Positions 1 to 6,208 of a DNA stretch of 14,899 nucleotides are shown one piece after another. Numbering within the stretch: the stretch's first letter is position 1; every line of letters begins with the position of its first letter. The DNA comes from Proteobacteria bacterium UBA7821. Its GTDB lineage: Bacteria > Pseudomonadota > Gammaproteobacteria > Comchoanobacterales > Comchoanobacteraceae. The notes under the pieces were generated by a model. That model saw only the letters and a list, made by a program, of their open reading frames with translations. It was not told the DNA's origin and made no database searches. The translations under genes and the position numbers were made by a program. The DNA is taken from the NCBI GenBank assembly GCA_002480165.1, contig DLBP01000022.1, forward strand, positions 1 through 14,899. Direction: 5' to 3'.

Positions 1-2
1 GC

Positions 3-80
3 AGGGGAGAACTTGTGGTGTGGTTCGATCCGGTTGAGAACACTGCCGGCCTGGGTTCCCCTTCCGGCAATGGTCTGTGA
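3..80 (+). CDS. possible C-terminal end of an unrecognised upstream gene (partial)
   Basis: Frame 3 is open from the window edge to a TGA at 78-80 and encodes about 25 residues, ending in a Gly/Ser/Asn-rich tail (GLGSPSGNGL). Its third codon positions are about 60% G+C, in keeping with the G+C-rich first 570 bases. A weak hairpin and a run of seven T follow the stop, which fits a gene end. I do not recognise the protein. Frame 1 is also open, to 168, but its codon use and composition (Trp, Cys, scattered Arg) look less like a protein. This could be noncoding sequence; the call rests on very little sequence. Confidence 0.28.
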   Translation, partial: RGELVVWFDPVENTAGLGSPSGNGL

Positions 81-86
81 TCAAGG

Positions 87-108
87 TGCCCATTCTGGCA
101 ATTTTTTT
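87..108 (+). terminator. weak candidate intrinsic terminator
   Basis: A 4-bp stem (TGCC at 87-90 with GGCA at 97-100, six-base loop) is followed by T7 at 102-108. The stem is short, so termination may be poor. Its place just after the stop at 80 and about 75 bases before gacA makes a separation of the two genes plausible. I see no convincing sigma-70 promoter for gacA between here and 183; a TACAAT at 141-146 has no matching -35 box. Confidence 0.3.
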
Positions 109-182
109 CATGCCGCCTACCGGCTGACGCTGCTAACCGTTACAATCGGCCTGTTTCCTCATACCTGACGGCGAGGTGAGTT

Positions 183-836
183 TTGATCAGGGTATTGGTT
201 GTTGATGACCACGAGCTCGTACGCTCGGGTATCACTCGCATGCTGGCTGACAATCCCGATATAGACGTCATTGGCCAGGCTTCGTCCGGCGAAGAGGCGA
301 TTGACTGTGTGCGTGAAAACCGTCCGGATATTGTCCTGATGGATATTCGCATGCCCGGTATTGGCGGCCTGGAGGCGACCCGGCGCATTCTTCGTATTGA
401 TGATTCCATTCGCGTTATCGTGGTTACCGCCTGTGCTGACGACCCCTATCCGGCCCGTGTGATGCAGAGCGGCGCCACCGCGTATGTCACCAAAGGCGCT
501 GACATTCAGGAAATGGTGCGGGCCATTCGTAAAGCCCATTCCGGCCAGCGCTACATCAGCCCTGAAATTGCGAGTCAACTGGCACTACAAAGACTCGATG
601 GTGACAACGAGTCACCATTCTCCCAACTCTCAGATAGAGAGCTTCAAGTCACCATCATGATTTGTAGTGGCGATAAAGTTCAAGCGATTGCAGACAACCT
701 CTGTCTATCGCCCAAGACGATTAACAGCTACCGCTATCGGATTTTTGAAAAGCTCAATATTCATAATGATGTTGAATTGACCCACTTGGCGCTTAAACAC
801 AACATACTGACACAAACCAGTCACGAGAATTCTTAA
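183..836 (+). CDS. gacA: two-component response regulator GacA/UvrY (LuxR/FixJ-type)
   Basis: This is the response regulator of the GacS/GacA (BarA/UvrY) pathway, which in gammaproteobacteria switches on CsrB/RsmZ-type small RNAs. The 217 residues match the family length. The receiver domain (about 1-120) has the acidic pair D8/D9, the phospho-acceptor D54 in MDIRMPG, T82 and K104. The conserved linker QRYISPEIA follows, then a LuxR-type helix-turn-helix (about 148-205) with LSDREL and LSPKTINSYRYRIFEKL. The start is TTG at 183, chosen because MIRVLVVDDHELVR is the family N-terminus and AGGTGA lies just upstream at 174-179. The gene precedes uvrC, the usual arrangement. Oddly, the first ~125 codons are G+C-rich with Gln always CAG (4 of 4), while the rest is A+T-richer with Gln always CAA (6 of 6). 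The coding frame is intact, but the gene may be a chimera of two sources. Confidence 0.93.
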   Translation: MIRVLVVDDHELVRSGITRMLADNPDIDVIGQASSGEEAIDCVRENRPDIVLMDIRMPGIGGLEATRRILRIDDSIRVIVVTACADDPYPARVMQSGATAYVTKGADIQEMVRAIRKAHSGQRYISPEIASQLALQRLDGDNESPFSQLSDRELQVTIMICSGDKVQAIADNLCLSPKTINSYRYRIFEKLNIHNDVELTHLALKHNILTQTSHENS

Positions 837-876
837 ACTGTCCCAAATCAATCTTCTCAAAACCCGATCAAAACAG

Positions 877-2637
877 TTGCCTGACTTACCGGGTATCTAT
901 CTGATGCGATCAAAAGACACAACCATTATTTATGTTGGCAAAGCCAAATCACTCAAAAAAAGAGTCTCCAGTTACTTCACCAACACCGCTTCAGCATCAC
1001 AGAAAACCAAACAGCTAGTCAGCATGATAGAGGACTTTGAGGTCATCACAACCGAAAATGAACATCAAGCCTTTTTACTGGAGAACACCTACATTAAACA
1101 ACACCAACCAAAATACAACATACTCCTTCGTGACGATAAAACTTATCCGTTTATTTTTCAATCCAAGCATCACTTTCCACGTTTTTCCTTCTATCGGGGT
1201 AAAGTATCGAAATCTGGCAAGCATTGGGGACCCTTCACCAACATACACGCCGTCAAAGATACGCTTGACGTGATTCAAAAGATCTTCAAATTACGCAACT
1301 GCCCGGATTCATTTTTTGCCAACCGATCGCGTCCGTGCCTGCAGTATCAAATTAAGCGCTGTAGTGGCCCGTGTGTCGGCTTAATTAGTCAGAAAAACTA
1401 CCAGATACAAGTCAAGCACGCACAGTTATTTCTACAAGGAAAGTCCAAATATGTGCTACAGCAGCTTGAAGAAAAAATGAACGACTACGCAGATCAGCGA
1501 AATTATGAAAATGCGGCTATTATCCGTGATCAAATTCGACAAATCTGCTCACTGGTACCACAACGGCAAGAATCAAGTCACTTGAACAATTATGACATAG
1601 TTGCTTGTGCCAATAGCGGATTTAGGCTCTGCTACTGTTGGGTTAACGTGGTGGATAACCAAGTCAAACACGTTGATCGATACGAGTTTGAAACCATCAC
1701 TGGCAAAACAGTTAGTGAATATTTGGCTCAAATTGTCATTTTACGCTACAAGCATAATCCTCAAGCGAATATCAAGCTAAAAACCCTGCCCGAGATTGAT
1801 AACAAAGCAGCTGTCGCTGAATATCTGAAGGATGAACACCAAGTTTACATCACTTGGATGGAACAAGCTGACAAGTGGTCTGACTTTGCCATGAACATGG
1901 CCAAAAACCAGCTCAATATCCCAACGTATCGAAAACCAAACCAACGATTTTTTCAATCAGTCAAACGAACATTTGATTTACGACAACAGCCAGAGAGAAT
2001 TGAGTGTATAGACATCAGCCACCACCAAGGCAAAAGCACCAAAGCGTCCTGTGTGGCAATGGATGAGTCAGGCATGAACAGTGCACTCTATCGACAATTT
2101 AATCTAACCACAGCTCAACCTGGTGACGATTATGAAGCAATTTATAAAACCGTCAGCCGGCGCTACAGCCGACTCAAAAAGGAAGACAACCTGCCAGATC
2201 TGGTGATTATTGATGGCGGAAAAGGACAAATTAAGAAAGCATTTTTAGCGCTCACAGAAATTGGCTTGGAAGCGATGCCTCTCATCAGTATCTCAAAAGG
2301 CCCAACAAGAAAAGCTTGTGATGAGGTGTATTACCAAATGGACATGGGCGTTATTAATCAAATCGAGCTACCTGAAACGATCAAACAGCAATTTCAAACA
2401 ATTCGAGATGAGGCGCATCGCTTCGCCATACAGGCACATAGACGCAGTCAAATCAAACACTTGACACAGAGCCAACTCGATACTGTTACGAACCTTGGCC
2501 CCAAAAGAAAACTGAAATTACTAAGCCACTTCAAAGACTTAAAGGCAATCGCCAACGCAGATGAAGCCCAAATTGCTAGCATCCCAGGCATCTCGATTGC
2601 GATGGCCAAACAAATTAAACAAGCACTCGAGACATAG
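877..2637 (+). CDS. uvrC: excinuclease ABC subunit UvrC
   Basis: UvrC makes both incisions around a DNA lesion after UvrA and UvrB load. The N-terminal GIY-YIG nuclease shows GIY at residues 6-8 and YVG at 19-21. The UVR (UvrB-binding) motif lies at about 195-230 (QRNYENAAIIRDQI). The C-terminal RNase H-like nuclease shows D379 (ECIDISHHQG), D446 (IIDGGKGQ) and H514 (RDEAHRFA), the expected catalytic set, followed by helix-hairpin-helix repeats at the C-terminus (NLGPKRKLKLL, SIPGISIAMAKQI). The 586 residues compare with 610 in E. coli. The start is uncertain: TTG at 877 leaves only five residues before GIY and lacks a Shine-Dalgarno sequence. The frame is open back to 811 with no ATG or GTG; ATT at 829 or CTG at 838 would give a more normal N-terminus (SQINLLKTRSKQLPDLPGIY). 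It is probably cotranscribed with gacA. The usual downstream pgsA is absent. Confidence 0.95.
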   Translation: MPDLPGIYLMRSKDTTIIYVGKAKSLKKRVSSYFTNTASASQKTKQLVSMIEDFEVITTENEHQAFLLENTYIKQHQPKYNILLRDDKTYPFIFQSKHHFPRFSFYRGKVSKSGKHWGPFTNIHAVKDTLDVIQKIFKLRNCPDSFFANRSRPCLQYQIKRCSGPCVGLISQKNYQIQVKHAQLFLQGKSKYVLQQLEEKMNDYADQRNYENAAIIRDQIRQICSLVPQRQESSHLNNYDIVACANSGFRLCYCWVNVVDNQVKHVDRYEFETITGKTVSEYLAQIVILRYKHNPQANIKLKTLPEIDNKAAVAEYLKDEHQVYITWMEQADKWSDFAMNMAKNQLNIPTYRKPNQRFFQSVKRTFDLRQQPERIECIDISHHQGKSTKASCVAMDESGMNSALYRQFNLTTAQPGDDYEAIYKTVSRRYSRLKKEDNLPDLVIIDGGKGQIKKAFLALTEIGLEAMPLISISKGPTRKACDEVYYQMDMGVINQIELPETIKQQFQTIRDEAHRFAIQAHRRSQIKHLTQSQLDTVTNLGPKRKLKLLSHFKDLKAIANADEAQIASIPGISIAMAKQIKQALET

Positions 2638-2664
2638 CACAACAGCCCCTTCTAATAGACTGAC

Positions 2665-2693
2665 TTGATTTATAATCAATATTTTGTTAAAAT
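2665..2693 (+). promoter_or_regulatory. sigma-70 promoter for the Bax inhibitor-1 family gene
   Basis: TTGATT at 2665-2670 and TAAAAT at 2688-2693 are separated by exactly 17 bases, a good match to the sigma-70 consensus. Transcription would begin near 2700, giving a short leader of about 18 bases with AGGAG at 2706-2710 before the ATG at 2718. No terminator is visible after uvrC, so readthrough is also possible. Confidence 0.6.
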
Positions 2694-2717
2694 CAAAGTA
2701 TGTATAGGAGATTTGAT

Positions 2718-3383
2718 ATGTTCACACAACAAACAGTCATTAGAAACAGCTCGACACTGGTTATTAACCAAGTACTCAGAAACACATACTGGCTTCTTGG
2801 CTTAAGTATACTGGTTAGCGCGGCAACGGCATGGCTATCAGTCGCCTATCACCTGCCTGGGCCTGGCCTCATATTCTACATCGGCGGCATATTCGGTTTA
2901 TCTTACTTGACACGAGTACTAGCACACTCAGCTTGGGGGATAGCTGCTGTATTTCTGTTTACCGCATTTCTTGGTTATGCACTAGGGCCACTTCTCAACC
3001 AGATACTTGGGTTTTCAAACGGAGCACAGATTATTGCAACGGCCTTTTCTGCGACTGGGCTTATTTTTTTCAGTTTATCTGCCTATGCGCTGACGACTAA
3101 GAAAGATTTTAACTACATGGGCGGATTTCTTTTCGCGGGTGTGTTGTCAGCATTCATACTTGGATTGGCTGGTATTATATTTCAATTGCCTGCACTAAAC
3201 TTACTGATATCATTCGTATTTACCATTCTCTCATCTGGGCTGATTCTTTTTCATACCAGTAGCATCATCCATGGTGGCGAGAGAAACTACATTCTCGCAA
3301 CCGTCTCCATTTTCGTCGCACTGTTCAATTTGTTTGTTAACTTGCTACACATCTTAGCAACTTTTGCTGGAAACCGTGACTAA
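2718..3383 (+). CDS. Bax inhibitor-1 (BI-1/YccA/YbhL) family integral membrane protein
   Basis: A polytopic inner-membrane protein of about 221 residues with roughly seven hydrophobic spans filling most of its length. The C-terminal signature GGERNYILATVSIFVALFNL is that of the BI-1/TMBIM family (E. coli YccA and YbhL), often with an acidic residue where this protein has FVALFN. YccA is a substrate and modulator of the FtsH protease; other members affect calcium flux. The specific role here cannot be read from sequence. The start is ATG 2718, not the in-frame ATG at 2700: AGGAG sits 7 bases upstream of 2718, and the predicted transcription start falls at about 2700. It is a single gene behind its own promoter, between uvrC and a convergent operon. 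Codon use resembles its neighbours. The family assignment is firm, the function is not. Confidence 0.87.
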   Translation: MFTQQTVIRNSSTLVINQVLRNTYWLLGLSILVSAATAWLSVAYHLPGPGLIFYIGGIFGLSYLTRVLAHSAWGIAAVFLFTAFLGYALGPLLNQILGFSNGAQIIATAFSATGLIFFSLSAYALTTKKDFNYMGGFLFAGVLSAFILGLAGIIFQLPALNLLISFVFTILSSGLILFHTSSIIHGGERNYILATVSIFVALFNLFVNLLHILATFAGNRD

Positions 3384-3399
3384 ATTCACCTATTGAAGT

Positions 3400-3464
3400 G
3401 GTAGCACTGGGCGAACCAGTGTTACCCTGGTGAGACGGTGGTCTTATGAACCACAGCAATTTTT
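3400..3464. terminator. structured convergent intergenic region, possible bidirectional terminator
   Basis: The 110 bases between the convergent BI-1 gene and hflX hold an 11-bp hairpin (3400-3410 pairing with 3416-3426, one G-T wobble, five-base loop GCGAA). A second, smaller fold lies at 3438-3454 (GTGGT/ACCAC), with an alternative pairing of GAGAC and GTCTT around 3433-3445. On the plus strand T5 follows at 3460-3464 after AGCAA. Neither strand has a T-run directly after the strong stem, so this is not a textbook intrinsic terminator. It could equally be a dispersed palindromic repeat or part of a small RNA. Confidence 0.4.
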
Positions 3465-3493
3465 CAGATCAGTTGATTGATCAGGACAACCAT

Positions 3494-4582
3494 TCAAATA
3501 ACAGTATCTGAAAGATTTCTCAGCTCTTTAGATAACACATCAGCCAACTGTCTAACATCAGACTTATTAAAAGCGGATATAGAAATACAAGGGACCAAAT
3601 CGTCATTCGATAAATCTTTTTTGTTATAAACGCACAACTGCCTGGTTGTGTGGAGCTCAAGACTTTCAAGGGTTTCTTGCATAATGGCGTATTCCACATC
3701 AGCATGCTCTGACGAAGAGTCAATAACAATACAAATCAAATCAGCGTAGTGTATCTCATCTAGTGTTGCCCGAAATGCATCTAAGAGACTATGAGGCAGA
3801 TCGCGAACAAAGCCAACTGTATCCATCACGATCGCTTTCATACCACACGGCAAAACAAGGCGACCTGCTTTGGGATCCAGTGTTGCAAATATTTGACTAG
3901 AGGAAAACTGCGACTGTTTTGTCAGCGCATTATACAAAGTCGTTTTTCCAGCATTGGTATAGCCCATGATGCCGATGATTGGGATTTTATTTTTAACGCG
4001 GCGTTTTCGGTTTTGCGCTTGCTGAGCCTGCAGCTTAATCAGCTGTCTTTCCAATTTACGTATTCGCGACTTGATCAAGCGACGGTCTATTTCGAGCTGG
4101 GATTCACCTGGGCCACCACGCAAACCGATACCACCTCGCTGTCTCTCTAAGTGCGTCCAGCCGCCAACCAGGCGGGTGCTTGCGTAGCGCAAAGAGGCTA
4201 ATTCCACTTGAATTTTACCGAGATGTGACGTTGCTCTTTTGGCAAACAGTGCAAATATGATTTGAGTGCGATCAACTACGTCAACACACAGTTGCTGTTG
4301 AATATGTTTTTGTTGAGTAGGCGTTAATTCAGAATTAAACACTAGCGTACAAGGCGGCAACGCTTTGACTAAGCTCGAGAGCTCAGCCAGTTGACCACTA
4401 CCTAAGTGATGCTTTGAGTTAATCGTTCTTAACCTAAACTTAGCGATATAGTATACTGTACAATTCAAACAGGCTACCAACGACTGAAGCTCTTTAACTT
4501 CTTGCTCGTCTTGTCGGTAGCCGATTGGCGAATGTACTAAAACAGTCGTCGTTGATTTGAGTGAACTACCAACCTCTATCAA
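3494..4582 (-). CDS. hflX: GTPase HflX, lacking the C-terminal domain
   Basis: HflX is a ribosome-binding GTPase that splits stalled or stress-arrested 70S ribosomes. The N-terminal domain (about 1-130) contains HHLGSGQLAEL and the DRTQIIFALFAKRA segment. The motif GGWTHLERQRGGIGLRG follows, then a coiled helical linker, and the GTPase domain with G1 GYTNAGKTT at 207-215, G3 DTVGF, G4 NKKD and G5 SISA. The protein has 362 residues against 426 in E. coli and stops just after the GTPase domain, so the usual last ~60 residues are missing; the following 110 bases do not encode them in any obvious way. A glycine is also inserted in the highly conserved GLRGPGE motif (GLRGGPGE). The start is TTG at 4582, overlapping the hfq stop by four bases, which implies translational coupling. 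It is the last gene of the minus-strand block; hflK and hflC do not follow. Confidence 0.92.
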   Translation of the reverse strand: MIEVGSSLKSTTTVLVHSPIGYRQDEQEVKELQSLVACLNCTVYYIAKFRLRTINSKHHLGSGQLAELSSLVKALPPCTLVFNSELTPTQQKHIQQQLCVDVVDRTQIIFALFAKRATSHLGKIQVELASLRYASTRLVGGWTHLERQRGGIGLRGGPGESQLEIDRRLIKSRIRKLERQLIKLQAQQAQNRKRRVKNKIPIIGIMGYTNAGKTTLYNALTKQSQFSSSQIFATLDPKAGRLVLPCGMKAIVMDTVGFVRDLPHSLLDAFRATLDEIHYADLICIVIDSSSEHADVEYAIMQETLESLELHTTRQLCVYNKKDLSNDDLVPCISISAFNKSDVRQLADVLSKELRNLSDTVI

Positions 4583-4866
4583 TAGTTCTCAAATGGCATT
4601 TCATCTTCAGCCTGTATTGGCTGCTGTGCTTCTTGACCACCTTCCATATCATGCCAAACAACGTTTCTTGATGGCACAACGGTTGCAACCGCATGCTTGA
4701 ATACCATTTGTTTTGTGTTGTTCTTAAGTAAAATAACGTATTGGTCAAATGCAGCAACGTGACCTTGAAGCTTAATTCCATTGGTTAGGTAGATAGCAAC
4801 AGGAACTCTTTGTCTTCTCAGTGCGTTGAGAAATGGATCTTGTAATGTATGTCCTCGTTCAGTCAT
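4579..4866 (-). CDS. hfq: RNA chaperone Hfq
   Basis: Hfq forms a hexameric Sm-like ring that pairs small RNAs with mRNAs. The Sm core is almost canonical: LQDPFLNALRRQRVPV at the N-terminus (proximal-face Q9 and D10, rim arginines R17, R18 and R20), the distal-face Y26 in IYLTNG, KLQGHVAAFDQYVILLKN for Sm1, and FKHAVATVVPSR for Sm2 with K57 and H58. The rim reads RRQR where E. coli has RRER, a mild change. After the core comes an acidic tail of about 25 residues rich in Glu and Gln, ending at residue 95. AAGGAG at 4874-4879 lies 7 bases upstream of the ATG. miaA is upstream and hflX overlaps its stop, the familiar miaA-hfq-hflX order. The 120-base gap in front suggests its own promoter. Confidence 0.97.
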   Translation of the reverse strand: MTERGHTLQDPFLNALRRQRVPVAIYLTNGIKLQGHVAAFDQYVILLKNNTKQMVFKHAVATVVPSRNVVWHDMEGGQEAQQPIQAEDEMPFENY

Positions 4867-4949
4867 TGTCTTACTCCTTGTTCATAAAGACTTAATCGTA
4901 CAAAATTAGTTTTGATTTAACCCGTTTACACAGGTTTATATTAAAATAT

Positions 4950-4978
4950 AATTTATCATATTATGATCTTAATGTCCA
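4950..4978 (-). promoter_or_regulatory. candidate sigma-70 promoter for hfq-hflX
   Basis: Read on the minus strand, TGGACA (4978-4973) and TAAATT (4955-4950) are 17 bases apart in the very A+T-rich 120-base gap between miaA and hfq, the largest gap in the minus-strand block. Other -10-like strings (TATATT, TAATAT) are close by, so the exact element is uncertain. The leader would be about 75 bases. Separate transcription of hfq from within the miaA operon is known in E. coli. Confidence 0.45.
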
Positions 4979-4986
4979 GTTAATAT

Positions 4987-5922
4987 TCAGACAAACCATT
5001 GTTTTAAGATATCTCTTACAATTGAAGAAGACATATAACTGTATGTGATTGCGTTCTGTTCATTTGAAAACCAAGTAATCTGTCTTTTCATATATTGATT
5101 TGTGGCATGGCTAATTAACTGTTCAAGTTCATCTAGCGATATTTGATTATCTAGATACTTCAGTATTTGCCGATACCCCACAGCTTTTGAGGCAGGCAAG
5201 CTTCGATCATTTTGTATGGCCAGACAAGCAACCACCTCATCAATCCAGCCATTTGATAGCATGTCTCTGGTTCGTTCTCTATTGCTAAGCTTTAAAGCCT
5301 CTCGATCTGGCACCGTGAGCAAGCTCTTGACCATCACGAAATCGGACTGCTTAACTTGACTACCATAAGTATCTAATTTGCTCTTCTGATTGGATTCATA
5401 GATCTCAATTGAACGAACAATCCGAATAAAATCGTTTGGATCGATTGATTTTGCCGCAGCAGAGTCCAGTGTATTGAGATGCTCCCATATCGCCAGATTA
5501 CCATGCTGCTCTCGGATTGATTCGTAGTGCACTCTCAAGCTTTTATTGACTTTTGGCAAATTGGTGTATCCATTTTCCAAAAACCGAAAGTACAAGCCAG
5601 TACCACCAACCAGTAGCGGTAAATGACCACGGGCATAAATCTCATTAATGCATTGCTTGGCATCTAAAGCAAAATCCGCTGCTGAATAGGGATCTTCTGG
5701 ATTCCTGATATCTAATAAGTGGTGGGGTATTTCATTTTGTAATGCTTGAGACACTTTTGCCGTTCCAACATCAAGCCCCCTGTAGACCTGCATACTATCA
5801 CAGTTAATTATCTCAAATGGCCTAGATCTGGCTAGCTCAATTGCAACACCTGACTTCCCTGTTCCTGTTGGACCCATTAGACAATAGACTTTTTTGCTAG
5901 CTGAAGGCGTACTAGAATTCAT
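4987..5922 (-). CDS. miaA: tRNA dimethylallyltransferase MiaA
   Basis: MiaA transfers an isopentenyl group from DMAPP to A37 of tRNAs that read UNN codons. Visible motifs are the P-loop GPTGTGKS (residues 17-24 from the chosen start), the substrate-binding segment NCDSMQVYRGLDVGTAK, GGTGLYFRFL, and AVGYRQILKYL near the C-terminus, followed by QMKRQITWF-type RNA-binding sequence (here YMKRQITWFSN). The length, 311 residues, is normal. I chose ATG 5922, which follows a GGTGAG at 7 bases and gives a normal-length N-terminus. An in-frame GTG at 5934 would add four residues and has poor ribosome-site spacing. The gene overlaps the end of ftsB by 11 bases. It usually follows mutL; here it follows ftsB, an unusual partner. 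Confidence 0.95.
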   Translation of the reverse strand: MNSSTPSASKKVYCLMGPTGTGKSGVAIELARSRPFEIINCDSMQVYRGLDVGTAKVSQALQNEIPHHLLDIRNPEDPYSAADFALDAKQCINEIYARGHLPLLVGGTGLYFRFLENGYTNLPKVNKSLRVHYESIREQHGNLAIWEHLNTLDSAAAKSIDPNDFIRIVRSIEIYESNQKSKLDTYGSQVKQSDFVMVKSLLTVPDREALKLSNRERTRDMLSNGWIDEVVACLAIQNDRSLPASKAVGYRQILKYLDNQISLDELEQLISHATNQYMKRQITWFSNEQNAITYSYMSSSIVRDILKQWFV

Positions 5923-6208
5923 AGTAATACTCACCTTCCTTGACTAGGCCCAAACGCCACCTTGCCGCTTCCTCAGACACTTCATCGTTATTGTTAGCCA
6001 ACATGATTTTCTCATTGATCCGATCAATATAGCGCTTCTGGACTGCAATTTTATTCTCTAATTGACTAATCACCGTGTTTTGGTCGGAAATAATCTGCCA
6101 GTGACGTTCTAGTACTAGGGACCTCAATAACAAAACCATTGGCACAAGCCACAGTATTGCTAATAAAACGTACCTAAATTTAAACCGGGTCAACACTCGA
6201 CAACTCAT
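5912..6208 (-). CDS. ftsB: cell division protein FtsB
   Basis: FtsB is a small bitopic inner-membrane protein that joins FtsL and FtsQ in the divisome. The 98 residues show a short cytoplasmic N-terminus, one membrane span (about 13-31, YVLLAILWLVPMVLLLRSL), a periplasmic coiled coil (about 35-75), and the family's C-terminal pattern of an arginine helix, LGLVKEGEYYYE, comparable to LGMIKPGETFY in E. coli. The ATG at 6208 gives a 26-29 base overlap with eno; in-frame GTG 6196 and TTG 6193 are alternatives with no better ribosome site. Adjacent eno is the usual neighbour. Normally ispD follows, but here miaA does. Confidence 0.88.
   Translation of the reverse strand: MSCRVLTRFKFRYVLLAILWLVPMVLLLRSLVLERHWQIISDQNTVISQLENKIAVQKRYIDRINEKIMLANNNDEVSEEAARWRLGLVKEGEYYYEF

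Noticed and set aside
159..578. Long antisense open frame (139 codons) across the first half of gacA
   Set aside because: It covers just the G+C-rich block, where stop codons are rare by chance, and it lies opposite a convincing receiver domain. Nothing in its sequence is recognisable.
1037..1278. Overlapping open frames on both strands inside uvrC
   Set aside because: They lie inside the GIY-YIG region of uvrC, which has full family motifs in its own frame; no motif or ribosome site supports them.
3468..3483. GATCA/TGATC inverted repeat downstream of hflX as a terminator
   Set aside because: The stem is only five A+T-rich pairs with no T-run after it on the minus strand.
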